Positions 32,502-44,042 of a stretch of 53,380 nucleotides of DNA are shown here, one piece after another; the first letter of the stretch is position 1, and every line of letters begins with the position of its first letter. The stretch spans positions 1 to 53,380 of the forward strand of contig SGPM01000183.1 of NCBI GenBank assembly GCA_004802725.1. The letters run 5' to 3'. The notes beneath the pieces are model-generated. The model ran no database searches. It saw only the letters and a list, made by a program, of their open reading frames with translations, and was not told where the DNA came from. This DNA is from Antrodiella citrinella (lineage: Eukaryota; Basidiomycota; Agaricomycetes; Polyporales; Steccherinaceae). The translations under genes and the position numbers were made by a program.

Positions 32502-33515
32502 ATGCCAGAGACATACTCTTCACCTTGCCCGTCCGCCAAACTCTTTGACGCGGCTGTCCCTTTCAACCGCATCGATGCAGACCTCATCTTGCGATCCAAC
32601 GATTCCGTCGACTTCCGCGTTCACAGGGCGATCCTGGAGATGTCTTCTTCCTTCTTCGCGGAGGGCTTGGACGCACTCGATAAGCGCAACATAGGGATGA
32701 CTCTTCCCGAAGACGGCTGTCTCCCCATCTGCTACTTCTACGCCGACAGTCATACGATCAACCTCGTTTTGCGCCACGTCTATCCTTTTCCGACGCCGGA
32801 CGTCCAGGACATCGGCAATGCCTTCGACGTGTTGCAGGTCGCGCGGGAGTACGATTTCAGGCTGGTCACGACCGCCATGAAGAAGACTGTGCTGCGGCTG
32901 GCAGAGGAGAGTCCTTTGAAGGTGTACGCGCGAGCGTCGTTACGAAGATGCGAGGGTGAGATGCGTGTGGCGGCGAGATTATCCCTCCGCTATCCTATCC
33001 TGGACGCATACACCCCCGAGCTCGAAAAGCTCAGCGCAGGCACATATCATCGCCTCCTGTCATATCACCGACTTTGCGGTCGTGTCGCTGCGGCCGTCAT
33101 AGACGACCTCCGGTGGGCAACGATACTGTATGACGCTGGCTGCGATACCCCCTCGTGGTCCAGCTGCCAGCTTTGCCCAAAGTTTGCCTTGGGGTCCGTT
33201 CGAGGTTCAGATGTCGAACTCCGCGCCACATCATGGTTCCACACGCTTCTCCTCACCATCAAGCAGGCTCTTCGCGCGAGGCCCTGCGGCTCCACGGTGT
33301 ACGCCTCCGAGCTCTCGGAGCCGTCGTTGGGCGAAGCCATGACGTGCTTGGTATGTCGAGCTACCGCACTTCCCGACTGGAAGCGGTTCGTGGCGTTGTT
33401 GAGGGACGAGGTGAATCATGTCATCTCCGAAGTGAGCTATATCCCATTTGAACTTCCCGCTCTGTCCGCTGACCAGAGCGTGTCGTCGTCCCAGGTTCAG
33501 CTAGAGATCCCTTGA
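32502..33515 (+). CDS. Intronless BTB/POZ-domain protein
   Basis: One uninterrupted frame of 337 residues, unlike its intron-rich neighbours. A BTB/POZ fold occupies about residues 15-130: DADLILRSNDSVDFRVHRAI is the typical BTB start, followed by LEMSSSFFAEGL, then a loop and a VLQVAREYDF segment. A helical C-terminal half follows with several Cys pairs (CQLCPKFAL, CLVCRA). Agaricomycete genomes carry large expansions of such BTB proteins; many are thought to act as dimeric adaptors, some for Cul3 ubiquitin ligases. No second functional domain is visible. Lack of introns could reflect retroposition or family history (inference). Confidence 0.85.
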   Translation: MPETYSSPCPSAKLFDAAVPFNRIDADLILRSNDSVDFRVHRAILEMSSSFFAEGLDALDKRNIGMTLPEDGCLPICYFYADSHTINLVLRHVYPFPTPDVQDIGNAFDVLQVAREYDFRLVTTAMKKTVLRLAEESPLKVYARASLRRCEGEMRVAARLSLRYPILDAYTPELEKLSAGTYHRLLSYHRLCGRVAAAVIDDLRWATILYDAGCDTPSWSSCQLCPKFALGSVRGSDVELRATSWFHTLLLTIKQALRARPCGSTVYASELSEPSLGEAMTCLVCRATALPDWKRFVALLRDEVNHVISEVSYIPFELPALSADQSVSSSQVQLEIP

Positions 33516-34085
33516 GGATATTTGTGTTCCTATACGATGCCCGTCTAGACGTCCCTCTAGATCCCACTTGTCAGGCCTGAACGACTGGTTTCAGCCTCCG
33601 TCACACGCTCCTAATCAATGTCTCACGTCGCTTTTTCCACGTGTTGTATTTCTTGACCCGTCACTATTCCAGTGTCTCCAATATTATAGTCTTGCCGTCA
33701 GGGTACAATATTCATAAGGAAGTCCTCCTCTGAGTAACCGCCGTGGCAGATCCAAATGAGCAAACCCTAACTTATACACCGGTCCCGGACCCATTCGAAC
33801 GGAGTGAATCTTCATTCAAGCACTGGACGAAAGTGTCTATAGAGATGTAAGTGGACTTGTGAGGCAGCGAGAGTCATCTGAGACAGCATGTATCACTAGT
33901 AATCGTATGAGAGAGAGGCGTGCTGATACCCACAATGTTCCACAAACGGAGACTGCCGGAGGACACACTCAGGTGATTCCATCGGTCCTGCCTCCACTAG
34001 TGAGAGATGTCCAAAATGAAACCAAAGTACGGGAACTTGAGTGGTACCGAAAAGAACGATTCATAGTTATGATGTGCATAAATAT
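33516..34085. other. Intergenic, BTB gene to U6
   Basis: About 570 bp. The minus-strand T4 run (34055-34052) may matter for the U6 transcript end. Otherwise nothing recognised. Confidence 0.55.
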
Positions 34086-34139
34086 TGAGACCCGTAGGTC
34101 TACCACTCCGGGAAAGCGTGTCATCCTTGTGCAGGGGCC

Positions 34140-34170
<31 letters not shown>

Positions 34171-34193
34171 TTCGTATGTCACCCCGAAGGGGA
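34086..34193 (-). ncRNA. U6: U6 spliceosomal snRNA
   Basis: Read on the minus strand, the 5' hairpin GTCCCCTTCGGGGTGAC is followed by GAAAAAATTGGAACGATACA. The invariant ACAGAGAAGATTAGCATGGC (5'-splice-site pairing and U4 pairing) comes next, then CCCCTGCACAAGGATGACAC (internal stem-loop). This is unmistakable U6, the catalytic snRNA of the spliceosome. The 3' part is unusual: after ACACGC comes TTTCCCGGAGTGGT and a small hairpin (AGACC TACG GGTCT), with no T5 terminator at the expected end near 34090. The first T4 run is about 35-40 nt further on. The 3' coordinate is therefore uncertain. I could not assign the upstream TATA box that pol III U6 genes often have. Confidence 0.88.
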
Positions 34194-34612
34194 CAATGTT
34201 CTTTGCCATCTGTAGCGTCTTCCTAGCGCGCTTTTGCATTTTGTTCAAGTCGCCGGTGTGTGGCGCCTATATGACCACACAATAGATGTGGCTTCCCTTG
34301 ATTGATGGGCTTGGCATTTCAGTTCGGCGCACAAAAGCCCCCCCCATGAAATTTGCTATGTACACAAAAAGACTTGGGTCCGCTCAAGGTCGCCCCATCT
34401 AACAGATTGTGGCGTTGCTGGTGGTTTGAAACTATTGGTTCAGCTCACAGTATCAGCCGAAAGCCATGCCATACGAAATTTGCGACCAAAAAAACAAATC
34501 CATGGATTATACAGATAGAGAACAGGATATACGGTGCGTACAGGTAGGTAGGTATAAACATCAACAACATCATGAACAAGCTCACCACCGTTGCCAACAG
34601 GTGCACACTGGT
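34194..34612. other. U6 upstream region and permease 3' flank
   Basis: About 420 bp containing U6 promoter sequence (read leftwards) and the 3' end of the permease gene. It includes a C8 run near 34340. No gene seen. Confidence 0.5.
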
Positions 34613-36768
34613 TTAGAAGACAAAGGCAGCAATTTTCTCAAGGATGTTCCTCGGCGGTTCGATAGGCATATCTGTCTCCTCGATCGTCGGGATACCCGTG
34701 ACGAAGTCCATTTCTGAAGGTTTCCAGATTTTCGTCCGCTTGATGATCTTCCAGCCGAAGTAGAGGGCGAAGAATAATGGGATGTTGAGATCTGATGAGG
34801 TGACAGGAAGTCAGATACGCTTTCAAAATCAAAGAAGAGAGTGAAAGCGACTAACACGCGACAAGGAAACCGGAGGCGTTGAAGTCCCAGAAGACTGTGA
34901 ACCCGTTGATGAGGATGAATACGGTTGTCCAGAAGACACCCCAGTAGGACAGCCATGGCTGGAGGAAGTTGTAGTAGGCCAAGTCCTTGCGGTCACGTCC
35001 TTGAGCTTTGAATCCTTGGTCTAAACAATGAAAGATCAGCAATGGCCATGATGTAAGACAAATTTCACAGGACTCACAGAAAAAAATGTAGGTGACGTTG
35101 ACGCCCCACCACCCGAAGAAACCACCGATAGTACTCAGATTGACGAACCAGCTATCACATGTATTAGCATCGGTAGAGAAGCAGTGTCAACAACTCAAAC
35201 TCACTTGAATACTTGAGTCGAGGAAGAAGAGACATTCATGAACGCCAACCACGCCAACGCGCTCGTGAACAAGACAGCGGCAAGAGGGAGACCCTGCTTG
35301 GTGCACCATCCGAGGAATTTGGGAGCCTGACCGCGGAGAGCCAAACCGTACAGAACACGGGAAGCTGCGAACAGGAACGAGTTGCCGGCGGAGAAGGCAG
35401 ATAGAAGGACACAGGCGTTGACGATGTGGGGGAGAACCTTGATACCCGCGCTGGTCATGACGATAACATAGGGAGACTGCGCCGCGGTACCGCTGTTAGA
35501 CAAGAGCCGTGGGTCCGTGTAAGGGACCAACATTCCCGTGACGAGAATACCGAGGATCTGGTGCAGAGGGTAAGAAGGGGGCGCTGAGATCGTCGAAGGG
35601 TAAATCACATACATAGAAGATGAGAACACGCCAGAAGACCCGACGAACAGCCTTAGAGATGTTGCGGCGAGGGTTCTGAGTCTCCGAGGCAGCGCTGTGG
35701 GAAGATGTGTGCGATTAGCGCGAGGACCAGGAATGGGCGAGAAAATGGGCGAGAAATCACGTACATGGCTACAAGCTCCATACCCTGGAACGAGAATCCA
35801 GCTTGCACGATCTGGTTGAGGATAGCGACGAACTTGTCGAGACCAAGGTTGTTCAAAACAAGGCCAGCGGGAGCTACTGCACCGGGGTTCTTCCAGTACT
35901 GTACGGAGCCAGAGATAAGCATTCTCTAGCCACTCGAGGAGAGTGGGACGTACACGGAATCCACGGCGGTCATGATCGGGGCCTCCTCCCAAGTCAATGA
36001 TGAGTCCGGTCAGAATAAGCCCAGTGATCAAAAGAACTAGATAGTTCTCAAGGTTAGCTTGCGCGCTGGCGAGGTTGTATTGGAAAGTTCGCTTACGCTT
36101 AATAATTGAGAAGAAGAACTCGGATTCCCCGAAGTATCGAACACCAAAGATGTTGATCAGGCAAACGAGGACACAGAACAGCGCAGTATAACCGGCTTGA
36201 TGTTTCAGCTGAGAAAATATGCATCAGAGAGGATTTTGCCAGTGGTCGTTAGTCAACTCACGTTCGAGTCCCAGAAAGTGACAAGGATGGTGGCAGCGGT
36301 GATTTCGACCGGTACGGAAATGGCGTTGGTGTACCAGTAATTCCAGCCCAAAGCAAATCCGAACGCGGGATCCACCCATCGTGCGGCGAAGTGAGGAAAA
36401 CTTCCGGACACAGGTGCGTGCGCAGTCATTTCACCGAGCGAACACAGGGCTGAGTAGGCCACGGTGCCGACGAGGGCGTATGCAACGAGAGCTCCAAGAG
36501 GGCCGGCACCTGAAAGAGCGTGTCCGGATCCCAAGAAGAGACCTGTACCGATCGTACCAGCGATCTAATCGTATGTGTGTAAATGTCATAGTAGCAGCGC
36601 AGACAACATGGAGGTACCTACAGCGATCATCTGAACATGACGTTCCTTTAACTTTCGTTGGACATGGTCATTCTCCGACACATCCATCTGGTAGGCACCC
36701 TCACTGCGGACGACATAGTCTTCGATGCCGCCTTTCTCCCCAAAGCTGTTCTTCTCATCCTCGGACAT
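34613..36768 (-). CDS. Amino-acid permease (YAT/AAP family)
   Basis: Ten minus-strand exons chain in phase to 543 residues: 36768-36622, 36564-36262, 36208-36097, 36036-35954, 35898-35765, 35694-35613, 35557-35205, 35151-35078, 35020-34856 and 34791-34613. The protein is a plasma-membrane proton symporter with about 12 transmembrane helices. A hydrophilic N-terminus is followed by the family signature HVQMIAIAGTIGTGLFLGSG, split by intron 1. Further family blocks are GEMTAHAPVSGSFPHFAARW, GMELVAIAASETQNPRRNI and LNIPLFFALYFGWKI. The C-terminal cytosolic tail is acidic (IEETDMPIEPP). This layout is that of fungal general or basic amino-acid permeases; substrate range cannot be read from sequence. 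The ATG at 36768 is preferred because it starts the charged tail MSEDEKN. Confidence 0.95.
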
Positions 36769-39030
36769 TGTAGAGGGCGGTGCAAGAGGGATGGCTAGGT
36801 GAAGGGCGACCAAACGGCGTGTTGCCCACCAGTAAGTGAGGGGGGAAAGGGCTCAACTGGGTGGAGACTTGAGGCGGAGCAATCGGCCAGTGTTTTAACG
36901 AAACCATGATATGTGTGGCAAGGTGTCCACATGACTTGGGGGCACCCTGGGATTCATTTCGTCCCCCAGACGCTCTTGCCGCCAGGGAAAGACGTGAGAT
37001 AAGAACCATTGGAAGATAACACTTGATTGATGGGGCTCATGGTTTTTCAATGGGTGCTGCCCGCCGAGTCTCAATGTATCGGGTGTAATCCAGCCTCCTG
37101 TCAGAATGTTTCAGCCGTTTTTATGTTCAAAGTCTCAGTGCGCCTCGAAGCTGCTTACTCTTCGAAGCCGTGAGCCAAGATGATGCTCAACAGATAACAG
37201 CAGAGTTGCACTAATTGCTGTCCGAAGATTTCGGTTAGGATCGTCGCGAACTGAACGATCGACAACATCACTGAAGGTGCTCAAGTGATCGTGTCCATGC
37301 TGCGATGCCATCAGGTACTGCGCCTGCACCGATTGAATCGCGATTCAGATCTCTGGAGACCTCGTTTCAATCAAAGATTTATCCAGAATCACTGGCAGCA
37401 CACGACCACGGTCCACAAGAGACTGTGCAGTATCGTTTGAAAGTCCTGAATGTATGTCGTACGTCTACTTCTACATCTTATGAGGTCTGCGCATACAAAG
37501 ACAGAGACCGATGAAATTGGACTCCAAAATTGCATGCAATTTTCGTGAGGCCGAAGACATATCCGGGTCACGGAGGACTACATATCGATTGAAGATATCA
37601 AGACTCTCGGAGTCATTGACAAGAGCTGTCAAGAAACGAGAAACGTCCGGCCACATCGACTTCGGAGCTTGACTCACATGCTGGGAATGGTGCGTTCCTT
37701 TTGCGCTCTGCAGGATACTCGATTTTGCCTGAACTGCCACTGTCATCATTCTCCTCAGGAGGCGGAGGGTAGAAATTTCCGTCGGCATTGGCCAGCACCG
37801 AGCTGAGGTCTGAGTAGCCCAGAGTAGCCCTCTCGAATTCGGAGGTACATACTTTCCACCGGTAGCTAGCAATCCGAAAAGACGCATCAATGCGGAGTCG
37901 GTTCTCGGCAGATGAACACATCGATGGATTTTGTACTTACTGGTGCAATGAAAGTTCCCCCATTGGAAAATCTAAAGCGCCACAGTTAGGGAAGCACGAG
38001 AACTGGTGCCGGTCCTGCTAGTACTGTATTTTTTCCAAGGAGCTGCAATTCGCCTATACACTCTTTCCTCCGAAGAGGGTAGTTTGCCTCTTAGGTGCGA
38101 GTACTCGACGTTCCGCGTCCGTGCAATGAATGTCGCCAATGGATACGCGAAAGAGTAGATCGAGCCTGCGAGTAGTGATTTCACAATATTGTCTGGAGAG
38201 TCAAGGTCGGCGGGCTACACGGCATGCAGGGGCTAATTAAACATGGTGCGAAAGAAACTTGTAAGTTTTATTTTTACACACACGTGATCTCGGGCTTACT
38301 ATATATGGTAAGACCGAGGCGGTTTCGTGTCATATTGAGAATAACATGTCTCTGGCGCCTTTCACACCGTGTAAAAACCGGCTCTGCATGCCGTGCTAGT
38401 ACTATGGGTCACTACTATCACCGGGAGTACCTTTTACCGACATACCAGGTACATCAGAGTATGTACACGCCAAGGCTACGTTCGATCCATAGAAGGTAGA
38501 CCTGAGGCCTGAAAGCCATCACATCGCGTCAAGGAACAGGCACAGTCAATCATCAGATATCATAGGTACCCAAACAATTCTCAGCTCTGATATCCAAAGG
38601 CAGTACTTACCTGGATGGTTTTGTTGTAGACGAAGACATGTAATGTCACCACCGGTATGGGAGACAAGGACTCCGGGTAGTGGGAGATACTAGTGGCGGC
38701 CTATATCTGGCAGACGACCTTCGCAATGCACTGTTTTCCCAGAGCTCTCCTGCACTCCGAAGGATCTGATTCGACATGTCGAGATAACTGTGACCGCGCG
38801 ACAAGGACAAGGACAAGCATGAAAAGACTCTGTCAGTTCAAGCCCAGTGAAAAGGAGAGGCAAGGGTCATCGGACCGTTGCTCCCCGGCCGATCACAGGT
38901 TACTCAACACGGGGCGCTAACATTCGCAGTCACCGTCACCGTCAGTTTGTCTTGACTCAGCCTTGAGTCTTGACTATAGCTTCTCTTCACCCTCGGATTG
39001 TATTTCTGTTACTTGTATATTTTCCCCGTT
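36769..39030. other. Intergenic between divergent permease and G-patch genes
   Basis: About 2.2 kb. It contains possible coding remnants on the minus strand (37500-38224, listed separately) and otherwise no recognisable gene. A repeated CACCGTCACCGTCAG-like motif and TTGACTCAG/CTTGAGTCTTGAC occur near 38930-38975, shortly upstream of the G-patch start. Confidence 0.45.
37500..38224 (-). pseudogene. Possible eroded or unresolved gene
   Basis: On the minus strand a block at about 38217-37972 reads SLLAGSIYSFAYPLATFIAR and HLRGKLPSSEERVYRRIA. This faintly recalls the N-termin­us of DUF1254-type proteins. Further down, LSSVLANADGNFYPPPPEEN is coherent but in another frame. Acceptor-like CGCTTTAG separates the first blocks. 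I could not build one consistent exon chain, so this is either a decayed gene or one that needs transcript data. Identity is not established. Confidence 0.22.
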
Positions 39031-42000
39031 ATGACTGGACGTCTCAAGCGCAAGCTGCAAGATATTGGTGTCGACACCTCAAGTTCAAAAGCGAATGAGA
39101 ACTTCTGTTTGGTACGTTCCCACTATTGTCACATACCTATCGTAGGTCTGATCCATCTCGTAGATTGGGACACCACTTCCACCTCTTGAGAAGTTGAAAG
39201 ACAAGGGAGAGTTTGTACCACTATGGAAACAGGACGTAAGAGACGAGAAGGGCCGTAGGCGACTGCATGGCGCGTTCACTGGCGGCTTCTCAGCTGGATA
39301 CTACAATTCGGTGGGCTCGAAGGAAGGTATGCATACGTGGATTCTATTTGCTATCGTAATAATTACCCAAACCTACGGTATACAGGATGGACACCCCAGA
39401 CATTCGTGTCATCTCGTGCGGACCGTGCCAAGAAGCAAGCCGCACGGCCAGAAGACTTCATGGACGAGGAGGATATGGCAGAGTTGGCCGAGAGCAGGAA
39501 GTTGGTCGACGAGACAGAAGAGATGGACCTTGGGAGCACTGCAGCGGAGCTGAAGAAGCGCCAGGGTGAGGTTGGAGAGGATGAGGACGAGTACGTGCTC
39601 TAGCTCTTTCATAGGTTTTCCTCCAACTCAAATGTCGCGTCTTGTCTAGTTCTATTTCCGCGGCCCTTGGTCCTCTGATGGAACCTTCGCCTCTGGACTC
39701 TGCAGGAGGCCGCATTCTGAAGAAGATGGGGTGGCGCGTTGGCCAGGGTATCGGCCCGCGGCTCACGTATGAACAGCGCAGAGAGCAAGATATTGCGCTC
39801 GGGTACTCACCCATGGAACTAGATGATGAAGAAGCGAAGAAGCACAAGTACCCCAGACGAGATACGCCACTACTATTAGTTTCACGGAAGGATAACTCCC
39901 ATGGGCTGGGGTATAAGCCTGGAATGGGATTGAACGAAAGTCTGGGTGTCCAAGATGGTGCGGGAGTCAAAGGACCCCAACTCGCTTGTGCGTGTTCCTT
40001 TTCTTCTCAATGTATAATCTGGGACCGAAGTATTATGCAGCCGGCTTTGGTCTCGGTGCACTTAACGACGCCGACGAGGACGACTTAGATGTCTACGATA
40101 GTTCTATCAAACCTCGGCGTCGTAACCACTTAGCATATGAAGACGAAGACGATGGTACTCGCATAACCTTGGGGTCTTCTTCCAAGCGAGCGGTGAAGAA
40201 CCAGGGCGCTGTACGTCTCCGTTTCCTTTCGCCTTTCATGTAGTACGCTGAACTGTATTTTCAGGCCAAAGCGGATATCGCGGTTTCCCATTTCAGTGAT
40301 GGCAGACCAGTTCTACAAGGCTTCGTCGCTGCCGCTAAGCCTATCATGGAAGACAAATGGTATCGAGATTCTATTGTGGTCATGCTTGTTAATTGATGAT
40401 GTTCTTTCTTTCAGGTTCCCCCTACCTGATGTTCCTGCAGGCTGGACCCCCAACCCTAGGAGAGTTTGGGACGCAGACAACAACAAGGAGAACAATACTG
40501 CTGACTGGAGAGACCAGCCAAAGTCACATGCAGAGTGGAAGAGTGGTCAGTTATCCGCTGATCAGGTATGATTACTTTCGTTTGGTGCAGAGGTTTAAAG
40601 TTTATGATGTCTCTAGCGAGGTTCAATATTGGGCGAGACTCCGCTACCTGCGCAGCAACGTTCCGTATTCGACTATATGTCCCAAAAGGACAGAGAACGA
40701 TTGCAGAACTTGAAAGCTCCACCACAAGCATCGCCTGATGAACCTGTTCGTGAAGAGTCCCCATCACCAGGACCCAAGCCCTTGCAGATCCAAATCCCAC
40801 ACATGCATCCGTCTGTCGCCAAAGCTGCCTTGACTGGGTTTCAGCCCTTCACCTCAGATCCTGTTAAGCAATCTCGGTATACCGCGTTTCTCAACTACGC
40901 ATCGCAAGATCAGGACTCCTCCTCAAGCCACGCGAGTGCCGGTATCGGCCCTACACCAGGTCAATCGATCGAGGAGTTCAACAAGGAAATCGCAGACTAC
41001 GCGAAATCCGCCACCGTCTTCAAGCCGTTGTCTGGTGCGATGGCAGGACGCTTCAGGAGTGCGATCATCGTCGAGAATGGACCGAAGATCATTGAGGGAC
41101 TACATCAACCTGATCCCGACGCCAAGCGGCAAGAGGAGGAAGAAGCAGAGTCCAAGAAGGACGAAGATCCGAGAATGAGCGCGGTCAAGCTGGGCATGTA
41201 CGGTCGTCTGACGAGGGAGGTCCAACCGTGGCAACCTGCGAAACTGCTTTGCAAGCGTTTTGGCGTCAAGGAGCCTGAGGTGGAACAGCCTTCTGCCAGT
41301 GCTGATGAGGCACCTCCGCCGCCGGACGCTCAGCAGGAGATGGCGAAGGAGGTTTTGGCTATCATGGCAGGGACTTCTGCTTCGGAACCCGGCTCGTCGA
41401 AGTCGCGAGATCTGGCGAACATCGGGTTGGGCGACGATGAGACTCAAGGTCAGGATACTCTGACCTATGTTCGGCCATCGATGGACGTGTTCAAGGCTAT
41501 CTTTGCGAGCGACGATGAGGATGACGACGACGACGACGACATTGCTGACGCGCCAGAGAGCGCTGAACTTCCGGTACCAGGACTGTCTGCCGCGCCACAA
41601 CTGATTGAGCCCAAAGCCGAACTACAGGAAGCCTCTGTGAACAACATCACACCTTCAACATCGACTCTTTCGGAGAAAGTCGATATCAGCACGTTCAAAC
41701 CTACCTTCGTTCCTCGCGCCGATCGTAAGGATAAGACCGGTGCAATCAAGGACAAGAAGAAAAAACCCAGCAAACCCGCAGTGGTTTCGTTCGATGATGA
41801 CGAGGAAGGGCTCCAAGTCAGCATCAACGCGCCGAAGAAGAATAGAGAGAAGCGGAAGCACAAGGATCATGACGGGGACCGGAAGAAGAAGAAGAAGAAG
41901 AAGAAAGACGAGGAAGTCAGGAAGGAGGACGGTCCGGGTGAAGATGATATGTGGGTGGAGGCGCCTCCTCCGGAGGTGGTGCAGACACTATCTGCTACGA

Positions 42001-42095
42001 TAGCGGTCCCGATGGATACTTCGGAGGACGTCCCGCCCGGGGGGAACCCTGTGGGCCCACCGAGAGGTCGCAAGAGGGCAGTGGATTTCATGTAG
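39031..42095 (+). CDS. GPATCH1: G-patch protein of the GPATCH1 (DUF1604) family
   Basis: Eight exons, 39031-39111, 39164-39326, 39386-39590, 39650-39987, 40041-40210, 40265-40359, 40415-40565 and 40617-42095, encode 893 residues. The N-terminal DUF1604 region shows [13 protein letters not shown] and [19 protein letters not shown], the latter split by intron 2. A G-patch follows at about residues 168-186 ([17 protein letters not shown]). Downstream lie [10 protein letters not shown] and a surface of Ser/Pro and acidic runs, a seven-Asp run and a basic C-terminus with eight consecutive lysines, then [11 protein letters not shown]. The family is found in the catalytic spliceosome; G-patches usually activate DEAH helicases. 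Basic runs suggest nuclear location. Several coding Lys/Asp tracts are slippage-prone repeats. Confidence 0.93.
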
Positions 42096-42388
42096 CGGGT
42101 CGAGTCTCCGGACGACGCTGTCGTAATGTCGACCCTCATTTTCTCCAGGTTCTCAGAAACCATTCACCTCTACAGTGCAAGGGTTTCGACACCACCGTGC
42201 ATTTGTTAAGACAGCCGTGGAGCACGGTCCTACAATCAATGGAACGAAGCCCGGCGTGGTACCATTCTCTAAATGATATCGGGCAGTGTGGTCGTGAAGA
42301 GATGTCAGTCGTTGCGTCGGCAAGGGACGGCCACATCTGCATCCTGAGTCCGACTGCGTAATCATACACCAGATCTAGTGCTATAGTA

Positions 42389-44042
42389 TTATGATGTTTG
42401 GATAGACTTTCTAAATTTCCCCTGCATCCATACCCTATACATTTTCAACTGCCGCTTCCTGTTGACAATGAGCCGGCGATCCACGCCCAACTGCTCGATA
42501 CTGAACAAAGGATGTGGCAGCGAAAGTGATTGCAGATTTGGATGTATGGAAGGTGCGGGTAGTGCGGTACTGGTGGTCCCAAAGCTAGAGGCAACGGCTT
42601 CAACGGGAGGAGTGGAAGGGGATGGAGATGATTCCTGAGGGGTTCGTGTCAAAGGGTCGTCGCTCCCATCCTCTTCTTCCTCTTGAGTCATCGTGTTCAC
42701 CGTCTGCACATGCGACGGCACCGTGGAACCTGTGAACAGCAGTGCCAATTCATCTGACCGTAGCGGTTTAGTTTTTGTAGCAGAAATCGGAGAGTGATCA
42801 TCGTGACGTACCAAGTTCGAAGAAGTACACTCTTGTCTTGTCACCGCGGATATAAAAGTTGTCCTCAAGCAGCCGCCCCGCTTTGAACCGTAGCTGTGTC
42901 AGGTCGTAGCGACCATAATCGCGGAAGAGGACCTGCCCGCCCGGCTTCAACATCTAAATCCATGATCAATATTCAATACGCAGCACAGCATTCAAGGAAA
43001 CTATAATGACCTGATGAACGTTGGTGATAGCTTGTGCCCATTCATGCGGATGCAAAGCACTGAGTACGAATACCAGGATAATGATATCGATGCTGCCAGG
43101 TTCTACATTTGGTGGCAGTGATGCCGAGGAAAAATCCCAAACCGCGGATTGAATCGATCCGACAGGAGGGGCTAGATACAGCGGATTTGTCTCGTAGGAT
43201 GTCAGATCAGAATGAGAGTCTTCAGTTGTAAACACTCACCTGGACCAGTTTCACTGCTTGCGACGAATAATCGTACGCGTGCAGGCGTAGATTTGGATTG
43301 CGATTATCGCTGAGTAGCGGGAAGACTGCATTTCCTGCACCTGTAAGGATTCAATCAACCATGAGGTCTAAACCCTGTTGTGCTATGAGTGAGTGGGACG
43401 CACCACATCCCAGCTCGGCAATAGATATTTCTCCTGCCTATTGAACCGTTTGGACGGGTGTTTTGAACGGGTAATCGTCACATACCTGATCCGAAACTGT
43501 GGCTGCTACGAGTTCAGGGAACTCTAAGTGAAGCCTGTTTGGACAAGGTAAATCAAACTTCAAAGTGAATCGTTCTTGCAGTCCGAACAGCCTTTACCAT
43601 TTTCGATTGCGGAAGAAATTGCTGGAGTTCATCTTGTAAAAGTTATCCCTGTGGACGTCGCGTAAAATATCTGATATATTCGACAATGCAAACGGCGTAC
43701 CAGTGTTTTGCTGGCTTGTCGTTATACTTTTGTTTCTCGCTCTCAGGGACCGGAGCGTTATGCTGCTTTGTCAAAGCAGCTGCAATAATATCTCCTTGAT
43801 CTGTCGGAGGAGGGACGTGATCCCATGCATTTTGGCTCCATACGTCGACTTCGCTAGTCAAGAATCTAGATACACAAACTATTGAGAAGATGGGCATGAA
43901 TCAGCGTTGTTTACCAGACTGACCGAGATCCGAAGGGTGGCTTTTCAGCATGGATGTCGTGAACAGACGACGCTGTCCTTGATTTGCTATCAGAGCTAGA
44001 GCTGGCTGCTGTATTGCTCGCGGTTTGATTGGAGGGGCTCAT
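42389..44042 (-). CDS. tRNA N3-methylcytidine methyltransferase (METTL2/Trm140-like)
   Basis: Nine minus-strand exons, 44042-43924, 43865-43701, 43648-43598, 43534-43486, 43437-43404, 43340-43240, 43190-43011, 42953-42812 and 42729-42389, encode 393 residues. The family makes m3C at position 32 of tRNA-Thr and some other tRNAs. Hallmarks are [49 protein letters not shown] motif I ELGCGAGN (about residues 136-143), [24 protein letters not shown], and [20 protein letters not shown]. The C-terminus [19 protein letters not shown] is nearly diagnostic. A Ser/Thr/Pro-rich acidic insertion of about 60 residues ([10 protein letters not shown]) sits before it. The first ATG of the conserved N-terminus is used; the frame is open further upstream without an ATG. 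The gene converges on the G-patch gene. Confidence 0.93.

Noticed and set aside
33859..34146. Plus-strand ORF overlapping U6
   Set aside because: It runs through the antisense of a structural RNA and shows no protein signature.
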